Assembly: GCA_017308575.1 (NCBI GenBank)
Contig: JAFKEQ010000001.1
Location: 620,001-684,000 of the forward strand
DNA from: Afipia sp.
GTDB taxonomy: Bacteria > Pseudomonadota > Alphaproteobacteria > Rhizobiales > Xanthobacteraceae
Direction of reading: 5' to 3'
DNA: 64,000 nt
Part shown: piece by piece, positions 25,151 to 33,702 of the stretch
Numbering within the stretch: position 1 is the first letter of the stretch
Layout: the number at the start of each line of letters is the position of its first letter
The notes under the pieces: generated by a model
What the model saw: only the letters and a program-made list of their open reading frames with translations
Database searches by the model: none
Told to the model about the DNA's origin: nothing
Program-made: the position numbers and the translations under genes

Positions 25151-25900
25151 TCAGCGCAGGAAGAAGCGCACCGGCACGGTGTAACTCGCGGTGCTTTGCG
25201 TCATTTCCGGCGGGAATGACGGTAGCGGCTGCGCGCGGCGGATCATCGCCATGGTCTCGGCGTCGAGCGCGGACGAGCCCGATGAGCGTGCCAGACGCGC
25301 GCCGAGCACGTGCCCGCTGCGGTTGACGGTGAAGCTCAGCATCGCCACGCCCTGTTCGCCTGCGGCCTTCGCGCCGGACGGGTACTGCTTGTAGCGCTGC
25401 AGATGCGCCGAGAGCAGGCCATTATAATTGACGCGCGCGGCCTGTGCCGCCTGCGGCGTGGCGGTGGTGCGCGGCGCGGGCGCTTCGCTCGGCTTCTTCG
25501 GCCGCGGCAGCGGTTTGGGCTTCGGCTTTGGCTTTTCGATCGGCTTCTCTTTGGGCTTCTCGGGCGGCGCGACCACCTCGGCCTTTTCCTGCACCGGTGT
25601 CGGGGGCACCTGCTCCTCAGCCACTTCCTGCGGCTTCTCGGGCTCCGGCGGCGGCGGCTCGGCTTCCTGCATCTGCGGGCCGGGCGCGACGTCGAGCTGC
25701 TGCGGCTCCGGCGTCGGCGGCGCGGATTCCAGATCGAGCATGATCGGCTCGGACGCGGTGCCGAGCACGTCCGTCGGCGTGTACCACGTCATGCCGGCCG
25801 CGATGGCGCCGACATGGACGGCGACGACCAGGGCCGCCGAGAGCATCCAGCGGCGGATGTCGGTTCGGTCGGGCGGGCCGTGCAGGACGAGCGTATTCAT
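25151..25900 (-). CDS. tonB: Energy transducer TonB
   Basis: A 249-residue TonB. One N-terminal membrane helix (RRWMLSAALVVAVHVGAIAA) carries the His used in energy transfer, followed by a long Pro/Glu- then Pro/Lys-rich periplasmic linker (about residues 60-145, with KPIEKPKPKPKPLPRPKKP) and a C-terminal TonB domain with YPSGAKAAGEQGVAMLSFTV and SGSSALDAETMAMIRRAQPLP. It is last in the minus-strand set exbB-exbD-tonB; 39 bases separate it from exbD. It energises outer-membrane receptors such as the two encoded nearby. Confidence 0.95.
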   Translation of the reverse strand: MNTLVLHGPPDRTDIRRWMLSAALVVAVHVGAIAAGMTWYTPTDVLGTASEPIMLDLESAPPTPEPQQLDVAPGPQMQEAEPPPPEPEKPQEVAEEQVPPTPVQEKAEVVAPPEKPKEKPIEKPKPKPKPLPRPKKPSEAPAPRTTATPQAAQAARVNYNGLLSAHLQRYKQYPSGAKAAGEQGVAMLSFTVNRSGHVLGARLARSSGSSALDAETMAMIRRAQPLPSFPPEMTQSTASYTVPVRFFLR

Positions 25901-25939
25901 GACAACTGCTTTGCCGTCGGTCGTGTTCGGTTTTCTTGT

Positions 25940-26371
25940 TCAGTTTCTTGCGTCGAGTCCGACGAGCGCGATCTTGAGATAGCCTGCGTTGCGCAGCAGG
26001 TTCATCACGTCCATGAGGTCGCCGTAAGGCACGCTCTTGTCGGCGCGCAGATAAACCGGATCGCTCTTCTTGCCGCTGGTGGCGGCATCGAGCGTGCTGG
26101 TGAGCGAGGTGCGCGGTACGATGTCCTCGCCGACGGCGACGGAGAGATCCGGCTTCACGGTGATGAAGACCGGCTTGTCGGGACGCGGCGGCGGCGTCGC
26201 GGTCGATGCGGGAAGTTCGACCCCGAGATCGACCGTGGCCAGCGGCGCGGCAACCATGAAGATGATAAGCAGCACCAGCATCACGTCGATGAACGGCGTG
26301 ACGTTGATTTCGTGAACCTCGGAGAGATCGTCGTCCGCTCCGGCGGCCTTTCCACCCAGACGTGCGCCCAT
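25940..26371 (-). CDS. exbD: Biopolymer transport protein ExbD
   Basis: A 143-residue inner-membrane protein with a single N-terminal helix, INVTPFIDVMLVLLIIFMVA, containing the essential Asp of the proton path, and a periplasmic ExbD/TolR domain ending VGLDARN. DKSVPYGDLMDVMNLLRNAGY is the typical C-terminal block. It lies four bases after exbB, so the two are cotranslated. Confidence 0.95.
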   Translation of the reverse strand: MGARLGGKAAGADDDLSEVHEINVTPFIDVMLVLLIIFMVAAPLATVDLGVELPASTATPPPRPDKPVFITVKPDLSVAVGEDIVPRTSLTSTLDAATSGKKSDPVYLRADKSVPYGDLMDVMNLLRNAGYLKIALVGLDARN

Positions 26372-26375
26372 GATC

Positions 26376-27353
26376 TTACTCCGCGGCGCGCGCGACGCGC
26401 AGCGAGCGGCGGCCCTGGTCGCGGCTGATCAGCAACATCACCTGCGCGGAGGCATCGCCGAGCAGGGCGCGGTATGCCGAGACCATGCGCGCGAGATGAT
26501 TGTAGATCACCACCGCGGGAATGGCGGCGATCAGGCCCATGGCGGTGGCCAGCAGCGCTTCGGCGATACCGGGCGCGACCACGGCGAGGTTGGTGGTGTG
26601 GGCTTCCGAAATGCCGATGAAGGAGTTCATGATGCCCCACACCGTGCCGAACAGGCCGACGAACGGCGCGGTCGCGCCGATGGTGGCGAGCATGCCGGTG
26701 CCGCGCGCGATCCGCCGCGACATCGCCGCTTCGACGCGGCTCAGGCGAAGCTCGACGCGCTCCTTGAAGCCTTCATCATTGATCGTATCGGACAGCGCCG
26801 CTTCGGTGGCGGCTGTCTGCACCAGCAGCGAGACGGCGTCCTTGCCGTCGCGGGCATCGCGTTCGGCATCGGCCAGCGAGATATCGTTGCCGAGCACTTC
26901 GATGCGCTGCTTGGCGCGCGAGGTCACGCCGCGCAGTTCGAGCATCTTGGCGACGCAGATCGTCCAGGTGAGCAGCGATGCGAAGGCAAGACCGATCATC
27001 ACCGCCTTCACGACGATGTCGGCACCCATGAACATGCCCCACGGCGACAGATTGTGTGGCAGCGCCGGGTTTTTCGCGGTGGTCGCTTGCACGTTCGGTA
27101 CCTGCGCATTCGGAGCCTGCGCCGCCGGGGCATCGGCGGCGGCAGGCGCGGAGGTTGCTGCGGGTTGAGCGGCGGGCGTCTGCGCTGCGGGTGCTTGTGC
27201 CACAGGCGCGGCGGCGATCGGCAGTTGCACGGCCGGCACTTGCTGTGGCGCGGTTGCTGCATTCGGCGTCTGCGCCATTGACTGCGCGGCGAAGAACGTA
27301 GCGGCGGCGAACAAGACCATCGATCCGGCCGTCTTCTTCTTGATAAAGGTCAT
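26376..27353 (-). CDS. exbB: Biopolymer transport protein ExbB
   Basis: A 325-residue ExbB. A signal peptide (TAGSMVLFAAATFFAAQSMA) and a 70-residue Ala/Pro/Gln-rich periplasmic region precede the three-helix MotA/TolQ/ExbB channel core; long leaders of this kind are common in alphaproteobacterial ExbB. The core has VVKAVMIGLAFASLLTWTIC, then ATIGATAPFVGLFGTVWGIM and AEALLATAMGLIAAIPAVVIY with the conserved polar residues. The upstream gap to the receptor gene (27354-27580) contains a palindrome resembling an iron box. Confidence 0.95.
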   Translation of the reverse strand: MTFIKKKTAGSMVLFAAATFFAAQSMAQTPNAATAPQQVPAVQLPIAAAPVAQAPAAQTPAAQPAATSAPAAADAPAAQAPNAQVPNVQATTAKNPALPHNLSPWGMFMGADIVVKAVMIGLAFASLLTWTICVAKMLELRGVTSRAKQRIEVLGNDISLADAERDARDGKDAVSLLVQTAATEAALSDTINDEGFKERVELRLSRVEAAMSRRIARGTGMLATIGATAPFVGLFGTVWGIMNSFIGISEAHTTNLAVVAPGIAEALLATAMGLIAAIPAVVIYNHLARMVSAYRALLGDASAQVMLLISRDQGRRSLRVARAAE

Positions 27354-27552
27354 ATGCGCTCCGCTTCTTCAAATCGCTTTCGCAGCCGACATCGCAACAA
27401 CGTCAGATCTCCGGGGGCTGCATCAGTTGGTTCCAGACCTTCGTCGAAGAAATCCGCAGCGTCTGCGCGCGTGTCACTGTCCGATCGAAAGCTGGGTCGT
27501 TTTAGTGCACTGCGCCGTGCTTGTCGCCCTTGGTTAGCTAGATTTGGCCAAA

Positions 27553-27569
27553 ACTGGAATGATTCCAGA
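27553..27569. promoter_or_regulatory. Palindrome resembling an Irr box, upstream of exbB
   Basis: CTGGAAT-G-ATTCCAG at 27554-27568 is a perfect 7-1-7 palindrome about 200 bases upstream of exbB and 12 bases after the end of the receptor gene. Its core GAA-N3-TTC matches the centre of the iron control element TTTAGAA-N3-TTCTAAA, while the outer bases match only partly. It is a candidate operator for exbBD-tonB. Confidence 0.4.
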
Positions 27570-27580
27570 TTTCTTCGCCG

Positions 27581-29689
27581 TCAAAATCTCACATTCGTGA
27601 ACAGGCGTACGCCGAGGCCGGGTTGCAGCACTTCCGCCTTCTTGAATGAAATGTGATTGCGAATGGCCGCGTTGAGCAGATTGTCTCCGGCAAGGCCGAT
27701 GGTGATTTCGCGCGGGCCGTTGTCGGCTGCGTTGAACATATGCGTATAACTCAGCTCTGCCCTGAGCAGATTGTAGCCGTCCGTCGGCGTTTCGAATGGA
27801 GCGATGTCGTTCTGCGTGAACGCGTGCAATAGCCCCACGCGCGCATACCATTCGGCGCTGCGCCACCATGCGCCGCCGCCGAGGCGCATCGGCGCAATCC
27901 GCGGCACGTTGGTTCCGTCGGTGAAGGTCGCGCGCACGACATCATACTGGCCGTCGATGCCGAAGATGCCGTCGCCGAGCGGCGTCACGTCGAGTTGCAT
28001 GGAAAGTTCAGCGCCGCGGAAGACCGCATCGCGCTGGCCATAGGCCACCTGGATCAACGGACCCGTCGCGCCGCAGGTGGCGAAGGTGTCGGTGCAGAAA
28101 TGGCCGGTGACCTGCTTGAAGATGAAGTCCTTGTACAGCGTATAGTAGAGGCTGCTCTCAAAACGCAGTTGTCCCACGGTGCGCCTGAGGCCGATCTCGG
28201 CGGTCTGTGCGGTTTCGATCGTCAGGTTGGGATTGCCGATCACGAAAGTGCCCGACGCATCGTCGGAGCCGCGCGAGTAAAGCTCCGGCGCCGCCGGCGC
28301 GCGCTGCACGCGTTGCGCCGTCAGAGTTGCGACCATGTCCCACGGCAGATTTTTAAGCACGCCGACGCTGACGCTTTTCGGCGCGAATGAGCGCCGGCCT
28401 GCTTCTTCCGTAAATGTGTCCGGCGGCGGCAGAAAGTCGGCGGGGAAAGATGGCGCAAGTCCCTTGACGAGATGGTGCTCGATACGGCCTGCCGCCTGCA
28501 ATTTAAGGGTATCAGTGAGCTGAATCTGCTCGAAACCGAAAACCGCGGCGGTATCTGTTTTTGTCGGCGCGAGCAGGCCGCCGAGATTTCCGGCGGTGCC
28601 GAGTTCGCGATGTCCGATCTGTCCGCCCCACGTTCCTGTCAGCACGCCGAGCGGTGTGGCAACTGCCGCATGGTCAAGCTCAAGGCGGCCTTCCAGTTCG
28701 CGGTTCTTGATCACGTTCTGCACGCCGTCGATGCCATCCGCCCCGATGCCGAGCTCGTTGTGGTGATAGTCGCTCGCGCCGAAAGTAAACCGCACGGCGT
28801 CGATGCCTGCGGTGGGCGCGCGCCATTCGCCTTTGCTGGTCCATTTGGTTTGCTCGAGATCGATGCGCGTGTTCTCCCGCGCATCGATCACGCCGGGGAT
28901 ATGATAGAGGCTGGTGATGTGCTGGATCGCCGTGCCAATATAGCCGCCGTCGAAAAGATACGATCCGCCGACGGATTGGCCCTCCGACTGCAGCCGCGTG
29001 TTGGCCTGAACGCCTCCGGGAATGCGGTAATCGCCCGCACGCCGCGCATAAGCATCGGTATGGATCGCGAAATTGCCGCCGCTGGCGTCGAGACTCACCG
29101 CGCCGTCGAGGCCGTTGTCGACCGATGAAGCGCCGCCTTTAAATCGCGCACTGAAGCCGCCGGGCGTCGGTGTTTCCGGAATGCGGTTGTTGGTGGCGCT
29201 GACCACGCCGCCGATCGCCTGCGATCCGTAGCGCAGCGTCGCAGGCCCCCGGATCACCTCAACCTTATCTGCGCTGAGCGGATCGATCGACACGCCGTGA
29301 TCCTGACTGAAGTCGGACGCGTCCTGCGTGCCGATGCCGTTTTCCTGCACGCGCACACGATAGTCGTCGAGGCCCCGGATGTTCGGCCGGCTCGCACCGG
29401 GCGCGAAGGTCGAGGCCGACACGCCGGGCAATCCGGACATCAGGTCGGCGAGGGATGCGGCGTTGCTGCGCTGGATGTCGCTGCCGGTGACGGCGCTTGT
29501 CGATTGAAAGGTAGTGCCGATGGCGCTGGATGGGGCGCGTTGCAGTTCCCCGGATGAGGTTGCGGGCATCGCGGGAGCCGAGACCGCGATTTCCGGCAGA
29601 GCCTCCTGAGCGTTCGGTGCGGAAATTCCGATAAAGCCGATCGCCGCGCATCCGATTCCCGCCGTCGAAACCCATGATCTCACGTGCAT
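27581..29689 (-). CDS. TonB-dependent outer-membrane receptor, ZnuD-like plug
   Basis: A receptor of about 702 residues. The signal peptide is MHVRSWVSTAGIGCAAIGFI up to PNAQEA; then LPEIAVSA is the TonB box, and the plug has LADLMSGLPGVSASTFAPG and GIGTQDASDFSQDHGVSIDP with KVEVIRGPATLRYGSQAIGG. This QDAS..SxDH...DPL...VEVIRGPATL pattern is the hallmark of the ZnuD group, which takes up zinc or haem. The barrel ends with the C-terminal aromatic FTNVRF. ATG 29689 gives the better signal peptide; 29710 is also open. A Fur-type site lies just upstream. Substrate remains open: the plug says metal, the neighbours say iron. Confidence 0.88.
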   Translation of the reverse strand: MHVRSWVSTAGIGCAAIGFIGISAPNAQEALPEIAVSAPAMPATSSGELQRAPSSAIGTTFQSTSAVTGSDIQRSNAASLADLMSGLPGVSASTFAPGASRPNIRGLDDYRVRVQENGIGTQDASDFSQDHGVSIDPLSADKVEVIRGPATLRYGSQAIGGVVSATNNRIPETPTPGGFSARFKGGASSVDNGLDGAVSLDASGGNFAIHTDAYARRAGDYRIPGGVQANTRLQSEGQSVGGSYLFDGGYIGTAIQHITSLYHIPGVIDARENTRIDLEQTKWTSKGEWRAPTAGIDAVRFTFGASDYHHNELGIGADGIDGVQNVIKNRELEGRLELDHAAVATPLGVLTGTWGGQIGHRELGTAGNLGGLLAPTKTDTAAVFGFEQIQLTDTLKLQAAGRIEHHLVKGLAPSFPADFLPPPDTFTEEAGRRSFAPKSVSVGVLKNLPWDMVATLTAQRVQRAPAAPELYSRGSDDASGTFVIGNPNLTIETAQTAEIGLRRTVGQLRFESSLYYTLYKDFIFKQVTGHFCTDTFATCGATGPLIQVAYGQRDAVFRGAELSMQLDVTPLGDGIFGIDGQYDVVRATFTDGTNVPRIAPMRLGGGAWWRSAEWYARVGLLHAFTQNDIAPFETPTDGYNLLRAELSYTHMFNAADNGPREITIGLAGDNLLNAAIRNHISFKKAEVLQPGLGVRLFTNVRF

Positions 29690-29715
29690 TTTTGAGCAAT
29701 CCCCGGCCATCCGCT

Positions 29716-29750
29716 TTGTTGCTAATGCAAATGCGAATGATTAGCAACAA
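29716..29750. promoter_or_regulatory. Fur-like operator ahead of the ZnuD-like receptor
   Basis: TTGTTGCTAAT (29716-29726) and ATTAGCAACAA (29740-29750) are perfect 11-bp inverted arms around GCAAATGCGAATG. The sequence also reads as three direct hexamers GCTAAT-GCAAAT-GCGAAT followed by an inverted half GATTAGC, the arrangement of Fur-family boxes. It is 27 bases before ATG 29689 and would overlap the promoter. Confidence 0.6.
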
Positions 29751-29779
29751 GAGTCTGGGCATCTAGCCTGGGACAAATT

Positions 29780-29813
29780 GACAGGGCCCGCGATCCGGAT
29801 CGCGGGCCCTGTC
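29780..29813. terminator. 34-bp perfect palindrome between PepSY and receptor genes
   Basis: GACAGGGCCCGCGATCC (29780-29796) is followed with no spacer by its exact reverse complement (29797-29813). On the minus strand it comes 64 bases after the PepSY gene stop and is followed by AATTTGTCC, so it is probably that gene's terminator with a weak U-tract. A protein-binding site is the alternative. Confidence 0.55.
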
Positions 29814-29877
29814 GGGATATATCGTGAGGGCAGCGCGGGATGGCCGCCGTGCGAAAGTGCAGAGCCTCGGTCTGCGG

Positions 29878-31047
29878 TTATTCCGCCGGAGCAGCGTCGC
29901 TTGCGGCAACGCTCCGGATCTTCGCGGCGGACGGCGAAGCCTTCGCCTGCATCAGCGCGCGCTGGCGGCGCTGGCGCAGCCAGATCAAAATTCCCGTAAT
30001 GCCGAGCACCGCCGGCATCAGGCCGGTGACGAAGACGGCGAACTGCCAGATCGGTCCCGCATGGCTGCCTTCATGCAGCCAGCGAATCCACGATGCCGTG
30101 CGATCGCCGGACAACGGTTCGACTGTGTTCACCGCGCCGCTGCGATCGTTGATGGCGAGCGTGACGGGTGCAGCCTTGTTGTCTTCGTACAGCCGCACGC
30201 GCCAGATGCCTGCCGGGTCCGGGAAGGAAATCGTGTCGATCTGCGCATTCGGGCGCGCCGCCGCGATCGCATAAATCTCGGATGCCGTGCGTTGCGGGTT
30301 GGCCATGAGCGCGCCGCGCGGACCGCCGCGCTGCTCGGTCATCGGCGCGACCGAGGACAGCACCGCGCGTCCCTGCTGCGGCCATGCGAGATAGATTCCC
30401 GTCAGCGAAAGAAATGCGAGCGGAAAGCAGACCCAGAATCCGGCGAGGTAATGCAGGTTGGATGATGTCGCCGGGCTGCGCCGCCATGCGAAGGCGCGCG
30501 ACCACTGGCCGTGACGCGGCCACCACAGGTAAAGGCCGGTGAGCGCCAGCGTCAGCATCGCGACGCCGCCCCAGCCGACGATGTCGCGGCCATAATAAAA
30601 CGGGATCGTCAGGTTTTCGTGGAAGACGTGCATGAATCCGAAGAACGTGTTGCGGCTGTTCACGATCTCCAGCACGCGCGCATCGTTGCGATCGATATAG
30701 GCCGATAGCCGCACCGGCCGCTCGCCCTTCTGCGCCGGTCCACGGAGCGCAACGGTCAGCGGCGCGCGGCTGTCATCGGGAAAACCGACGAACATCGGTG
30801 TGAAGCCGTCGCCCGCGGCCTTGCGCGCATTGCTGACGGCAAGCCCCAGATCTGTCGGCGTTGCCGACGTCGCGGCGTTCTTCGGGGTGCGGAGGAATGC
30901 GTCGATGGTCTCGTGATAGACCAGCGTGGCGCCGGACAGCGCGATCGGAACGATAAGAATGAAGAGGCCGATGCCGAGCCACAGATGAACATTGCGCCAG
31001 AACCGTTTCAGGATTCCACGCTTGGGCGCTGAGGAGGCTTCGGACAT
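29878..31047 (-). CDS. PepSY-associated membrane protein, probable iron-uptake reductase
   Basis: A 389-residue inner-membrane protein of the PepSY_TM family (PiuB/FsrB-like). Helices include VHLWLGIGLFILIVPIALSG, GWGGVAMLTLALTGLYLWWP, LAGFWVCFPLAFLSLTGIYL and the C-terminal FAVFVTGLMPAVLGITGILIW; histidines in WRNVHLWLG, MHVFHENL and NLHYLAG could bind haem. Members commonly adjoin siderophore receptors and are thought to reduce ferric siderophores. It is divergent from the Fiu-like receptor gene. An Irr-box-like sequence overlaps its start codon (31047-31063). Confidence 0.88.
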   Translation of the reverse strand: MSEASSAPKRGILKRFWRNVHLWLGIGLFILIVPIALSGATLVYHETIDAFLRTPKNAATSATPTDLGLAVSNARKAAGDGFTPMFVGFPDDSRAPLTVALRGPAQKGERPVRLSAYIDRNDARVLEIVNSRNTFFGFMHVFHENLTIPFYYGRDIVGWGGVAMLTLALTGLYLWWPRHGQWSRAFAWRRSPATSSNLHYLAGFWVCFPLAFLSLTGIYLAWPQQGRAVLSSVAPMTEQRGGPRGALMANPQRTASEIYAIAAARPNAQIDTISFPDPAGIWRVRLYEDNKAAPVTLAINDRSGAVNTVEPLSGDRTASWIRWLHEGSHAGPIWQFAVFVTGLMPAVLGITGILIWLRQRRQRALMQAKASPSAAKIRSVAASDAAPAE

Positions 31048-31063
31048 TTAGACCTGTTCTAAG
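31047..31063. promoter_or_regulatory. Irr-type iron control element at the PepSY start
   Basis: TTTAGACCTGTTCTAAG matches TTTAGAA-N3-TTCTAAA at 12 of the 14 defined positions. It overlaps the first base of the minus-strand PepSY start codon. A second, weaker match TCTGGAGCTATTCTAAA is at 31091-31107, and a half-match ending TTCTAAT is at 31194-31210, all in the divergent promoter region. Irr binding is inferred from consensus only. Confidence 0.6.
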
Positions 31064-31130
31064 ATTGAGAGATTGAAAGTACGCCGCCAGTCTGGAGCTA
31101 TTCTAAAAAGCTTTGGCGCAGAGCTCTGAC

Positions 31131-31151
31131 GTGCGATTCTTCTAGTCGCAC
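31131..31151. promoter_or_regulatory. Inverted repeat in the divergent PepSY / receptor promoter
   Basis: GTGCGA (31131-31136) and TCGCAC (31146-31151) are separated by TTCTTCTAG. It lies mid-way in the 259-base gap between the divergent genes. It does not match the Irr element and could be a site for another regulator. Confidence 0.35.
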
Positions 31152-31306
31152 AGCGCGTCGTGCTGCAATTCCTAATGCGCGCGGTTGCCCCAACTTGAAG
31201 AAGTTCTAATCGCAAACCCTTGCCTCGACGGACCGCATTTTTCAAAAGGTGCCTCGAAACTGCCGTGAGTATGACGGCGCCGTAATGATCGGACTGTGGG
31301 GCAGCA

Positions 31307-33577
31307 ATGAGCGGATACGGAATCGGGGCGAGCACTGACAAGGCATCCGGTGCACTGGATGCACTGAATCTGATGGACGATGACGCGCCGTCCTTCATCC
31401 GCGCTTCGATCGGCAAGCCTCATCCGGCCGTGATCAGCCTTGCATCGGTGATGCTGGCGACCACGGCGACCTCCGTCGCGGCGCAGACCGCGCAGCAGCC
31501 CGCCCCGCAGGACGGCGGAACGCTGCCGACCATCGATGTGCAGGAAAATGCGACGACGTCCAGCGGCGACGGCTATCAACAGACGCAATCGACCATCGCG
31601 CGCTCGCCGGTGCCGCTGCTCAACACCGCGCAGTCCATCACCGTGATTCCGAAGCAGGTGATGCAGGAACAGAGCACGACATCCTATGTCGAAGCGCTGC
31701 GCAACGTCGCGGGCATCACCTTCCGCGCCGGCGAAGGCGGCAATGGCGGCGACAATCCCTACATTCGCGGATTCGACGCGCGCAACGACATCTATCGTGA
31801 CGGCGTGCGCGATCCGGGCTGGTACACCCGCGACACCTTCGCCACCCAGCAGATCGAGGTGCTGAAGGGACCGTCGTCGTTCCTGTTCGGCCGCGGCTCC
31901 ACCGGCGGCGTGATCAACGCCACCACCAAGACGCCGGAATTCCGCAACTTCGTTGAAAACGAGACGTCGATCCAGGCCCCCGGCGGCCTGCGCGCCACCC
32001 TCGACGCCAACGGCCAGCTCAACGAAAACGTCGCGGCGCGCATCGCCGTGATGGGGCAGGACCTGCCGAAGGCAGGCCGTGAGGAAATCGAATCCAAGCG
32101 CTGGGGCGTCGCGCCGTCGCTCAAGGTCATTGTCAACGACCAGACTCGCGTCACCGCGAGCTACATCTACCAGCACACCGATCAGGTGCCGGAATTCGGC
32201 GTGCCGTTCGTCGCCTCCGCGCCGGGCGGCGTGCGCTATCCGGTGCCGGTACCGCGCGGCAATATCTACAACGTGCTGACGCCGGGTTTCTCCGACATGG
32301 AAACCAACGACGCGCATATCGCGACGCTGAAGGTCGAGCACGACATCAACGACCAGTGGAAGATCACCAACACGACGCGATATTCCTACGTGGATCGCTT
32401 CATGCGGATCAACCAGCCGTCGGGCACCGGCACGACGCCGACCAATGTGAATGTCAACGTGGCCCGCAACCGCTGGCAGCTCGACGTTCACAACGACCTG
32501 TGGGCGAACCAGACCGATGTGGTCGGCAAGTTCCAGACCTGGGGCCTGCTGCATACCTTGGCCACGGGTGTCGAATTCAGCGGTGAAAATCGCACCCAGG
32601 TGCGTCAGTCGATCACCGGCCTGAGCAGCTACAATGTACTCAATCCCGATCCGTATCCGACCAATCCGGGCACCTTGCAGCCTGCGCTGCTGCCCGGCGC
32701 GGAAGCTTCTGGGCGCTCTGCCGCCGTCTATGCCGCGGATCAGATCCAGATCAACCGCTGGTTTGAAGTGATGGGCGGCGTCCGGTTTGAAAACTACGGC
32801 GCAACCGCGCGCGCGCAATCTTCGGCGACTGTTCCGAATCCGCTGACTTACTCGCAGACTGACAATATGTGGAGCTATCGCGTCGGAGGTATCTTCCACC
32901 CGACCGAGAACAGCAGCCTCTACGTGATGCACGGCACCTCGTTCAATCCGTCGGCGGAATTCGTGACGATCACGGCGGCCAACGCGAATCTCGGGCCCGA
33001 AAGCAATGAGACCCTTGAATTCGGCGCCAAGGCGGATGTGCTGAACAAGCGTTTGAGTCTTGCAGCCGCGGTGTTCCGCACCGACAAGACCAACATGCGC
33101 GTGCCGAACCCGGACAACACGGCAGTCAACATTCTCGACGGCAAGGCACGGGTCGAAGGCTTTGAAATCAGCGCGCAGGGTCATATCACCGACGCGTGGG
33201 AGCTGATGGCGAGCTACACGCATCTGAAGTCGGAGATTGTGTCGACGACCACGGCTTCGCAACTCGGCAAGGAATTGATCCAGACGCCGAACAATGCGTT
33301 CTCGCTGTGGACGACCTACAAGATCACGCAGGACTTCACGATCGGCGGCGGCGCGTACTACGTCGATGGGCTCTGGGGCAATGTGGATAACACCACCCGC
33401 ATTCCGTCCTGGTGGCGGTTCGACGCCATGGCCAGCTACAAGCTCGCGCCGAACGCGACGCTGCAGTTCAACGTCTTCAATCTTGCGGACAAGTACTATT
33501 ACGACTCCGCCTACAGCAACTGGGCGACGCCTGCGCCTGGCCGGACGATGACGGTTTCGCTGCGGACGAAGTTCTGA
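31307..33577 (+). CDS. TonB-dependent siderophore receptor, Fiu-like
   Basis: A 756-residue ferric catecholate-type receptor. After the leader (HPAVISLASVMLATTATSVA) comes the TonB box LPTIDVQ, then the plug with PVPLLNTAQSITVIPKQVMQ, NPYIRGFDARNDIYRDGVRD and QIEVLKGPSSFLFGRGSTGG, and a barrel ending VSLRTKF with the terminal Phe. The N-terminus is long, with about 40 residues before the hydrophobic leader; ATG 31373 would shorten it. The next gene encodes a PiuC/YbiX hydroxylase, the usual partner of Fiu. Divergent from PepSY under apparent iron control. Confidence 0.93.
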   Translation: MSGYGIGASTDKASGALDALNLMDDDAPSFIRASIGKPHPAVISLASVMLATTATSVAAQTAQQPAPQDGGTLPTIDVQENATTSSGDGYQQTQSTIARSPVPLLNTAQSITVIPKQVMQEQSTTSYVEALRNVAGITFRAGEGGNGGDNPYIRGFDARNDIYRDGVRDPGWYTRDTFATQQIEVLKGPSSFLFGRGSTGGVINATTKTPEFRNFVENETSIQAPGGLRATLDANGQLNENVAARIAVMGQDLPKAGREEIESKRWGVAPSLKVIVNDQTRVTASYIYQHTDQVPEFGVPFVASAPGGVRYPVPVPRGNIYNVLTPGFSDMETNDAHIATLKVEHDINDQWKITNTTRYSYVDRFMRINQPSGTGTTPTNVNVNVARNRWQLDVHNDLWANQTDVVGKFQTWGLLHTLATGVEFSGENRTQVRQSITGLSSYNVLNPDPYPTNPGTLQPALLPGAEASGRSAAVYAADQIQINRWFEVMGGVRFENYGATARAQSSATVPNPLTYSQTDNMWSYRVGGIFHPTENSSLYVMHGTSFNPSAEFVTITAANANLGPESNETLEFGAKADVLNKRLSLAAAVFRTDKTNMRVPNPDNTAVNILDGKARVEGFEISAQGHITDAWELMASYTHLKSEIVSTTTASQLGKELIQTPNNAFSLWTTYKITQDFTIGGGAYYVDGLWGNVDNTTRIPSWWRFDAMASYKLAPNATLQFNVFNLADKYYYDSAYSNWATPAPGRTMTVSLRTKF

Positions 33578-33619
33578 TCGGATCGCGGCGGGGCATCAGT
33601 CCCTGTCTTTGACATGTTG

Positions 33620-33667
33620 CGGCAGCGCGATCGGGAGATTCCTTCGCGCTGCCGTTCTGTTTGTTGA
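33620..33667 (+). terminator. Hairpin after the Fiu-like receptor gene
   Basis: CGGCAGCGCG (33620-33629) pairs with CGCGCTGCCG (33645-33654), followed by TTCTGTTTGTTG. The U-tract is interrupted, so this may be a partial terminator that lowers transcription into the piuC-like gene 36 bases on. Confidence 0.5.
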
Positions 33668-33702
33668 GTTGCCAGTTCTCGCGTTGCAAGGAGTGCCTGC
33701 CC

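Noticed and set aside
31172..33262. 696-codon minus-strand frame opposite the Fiu-like receptor gene
   Set aside because: Composition is typical of an antisense shadow, and the + strand carries a complete TonB-dependent receptor with all motifs.
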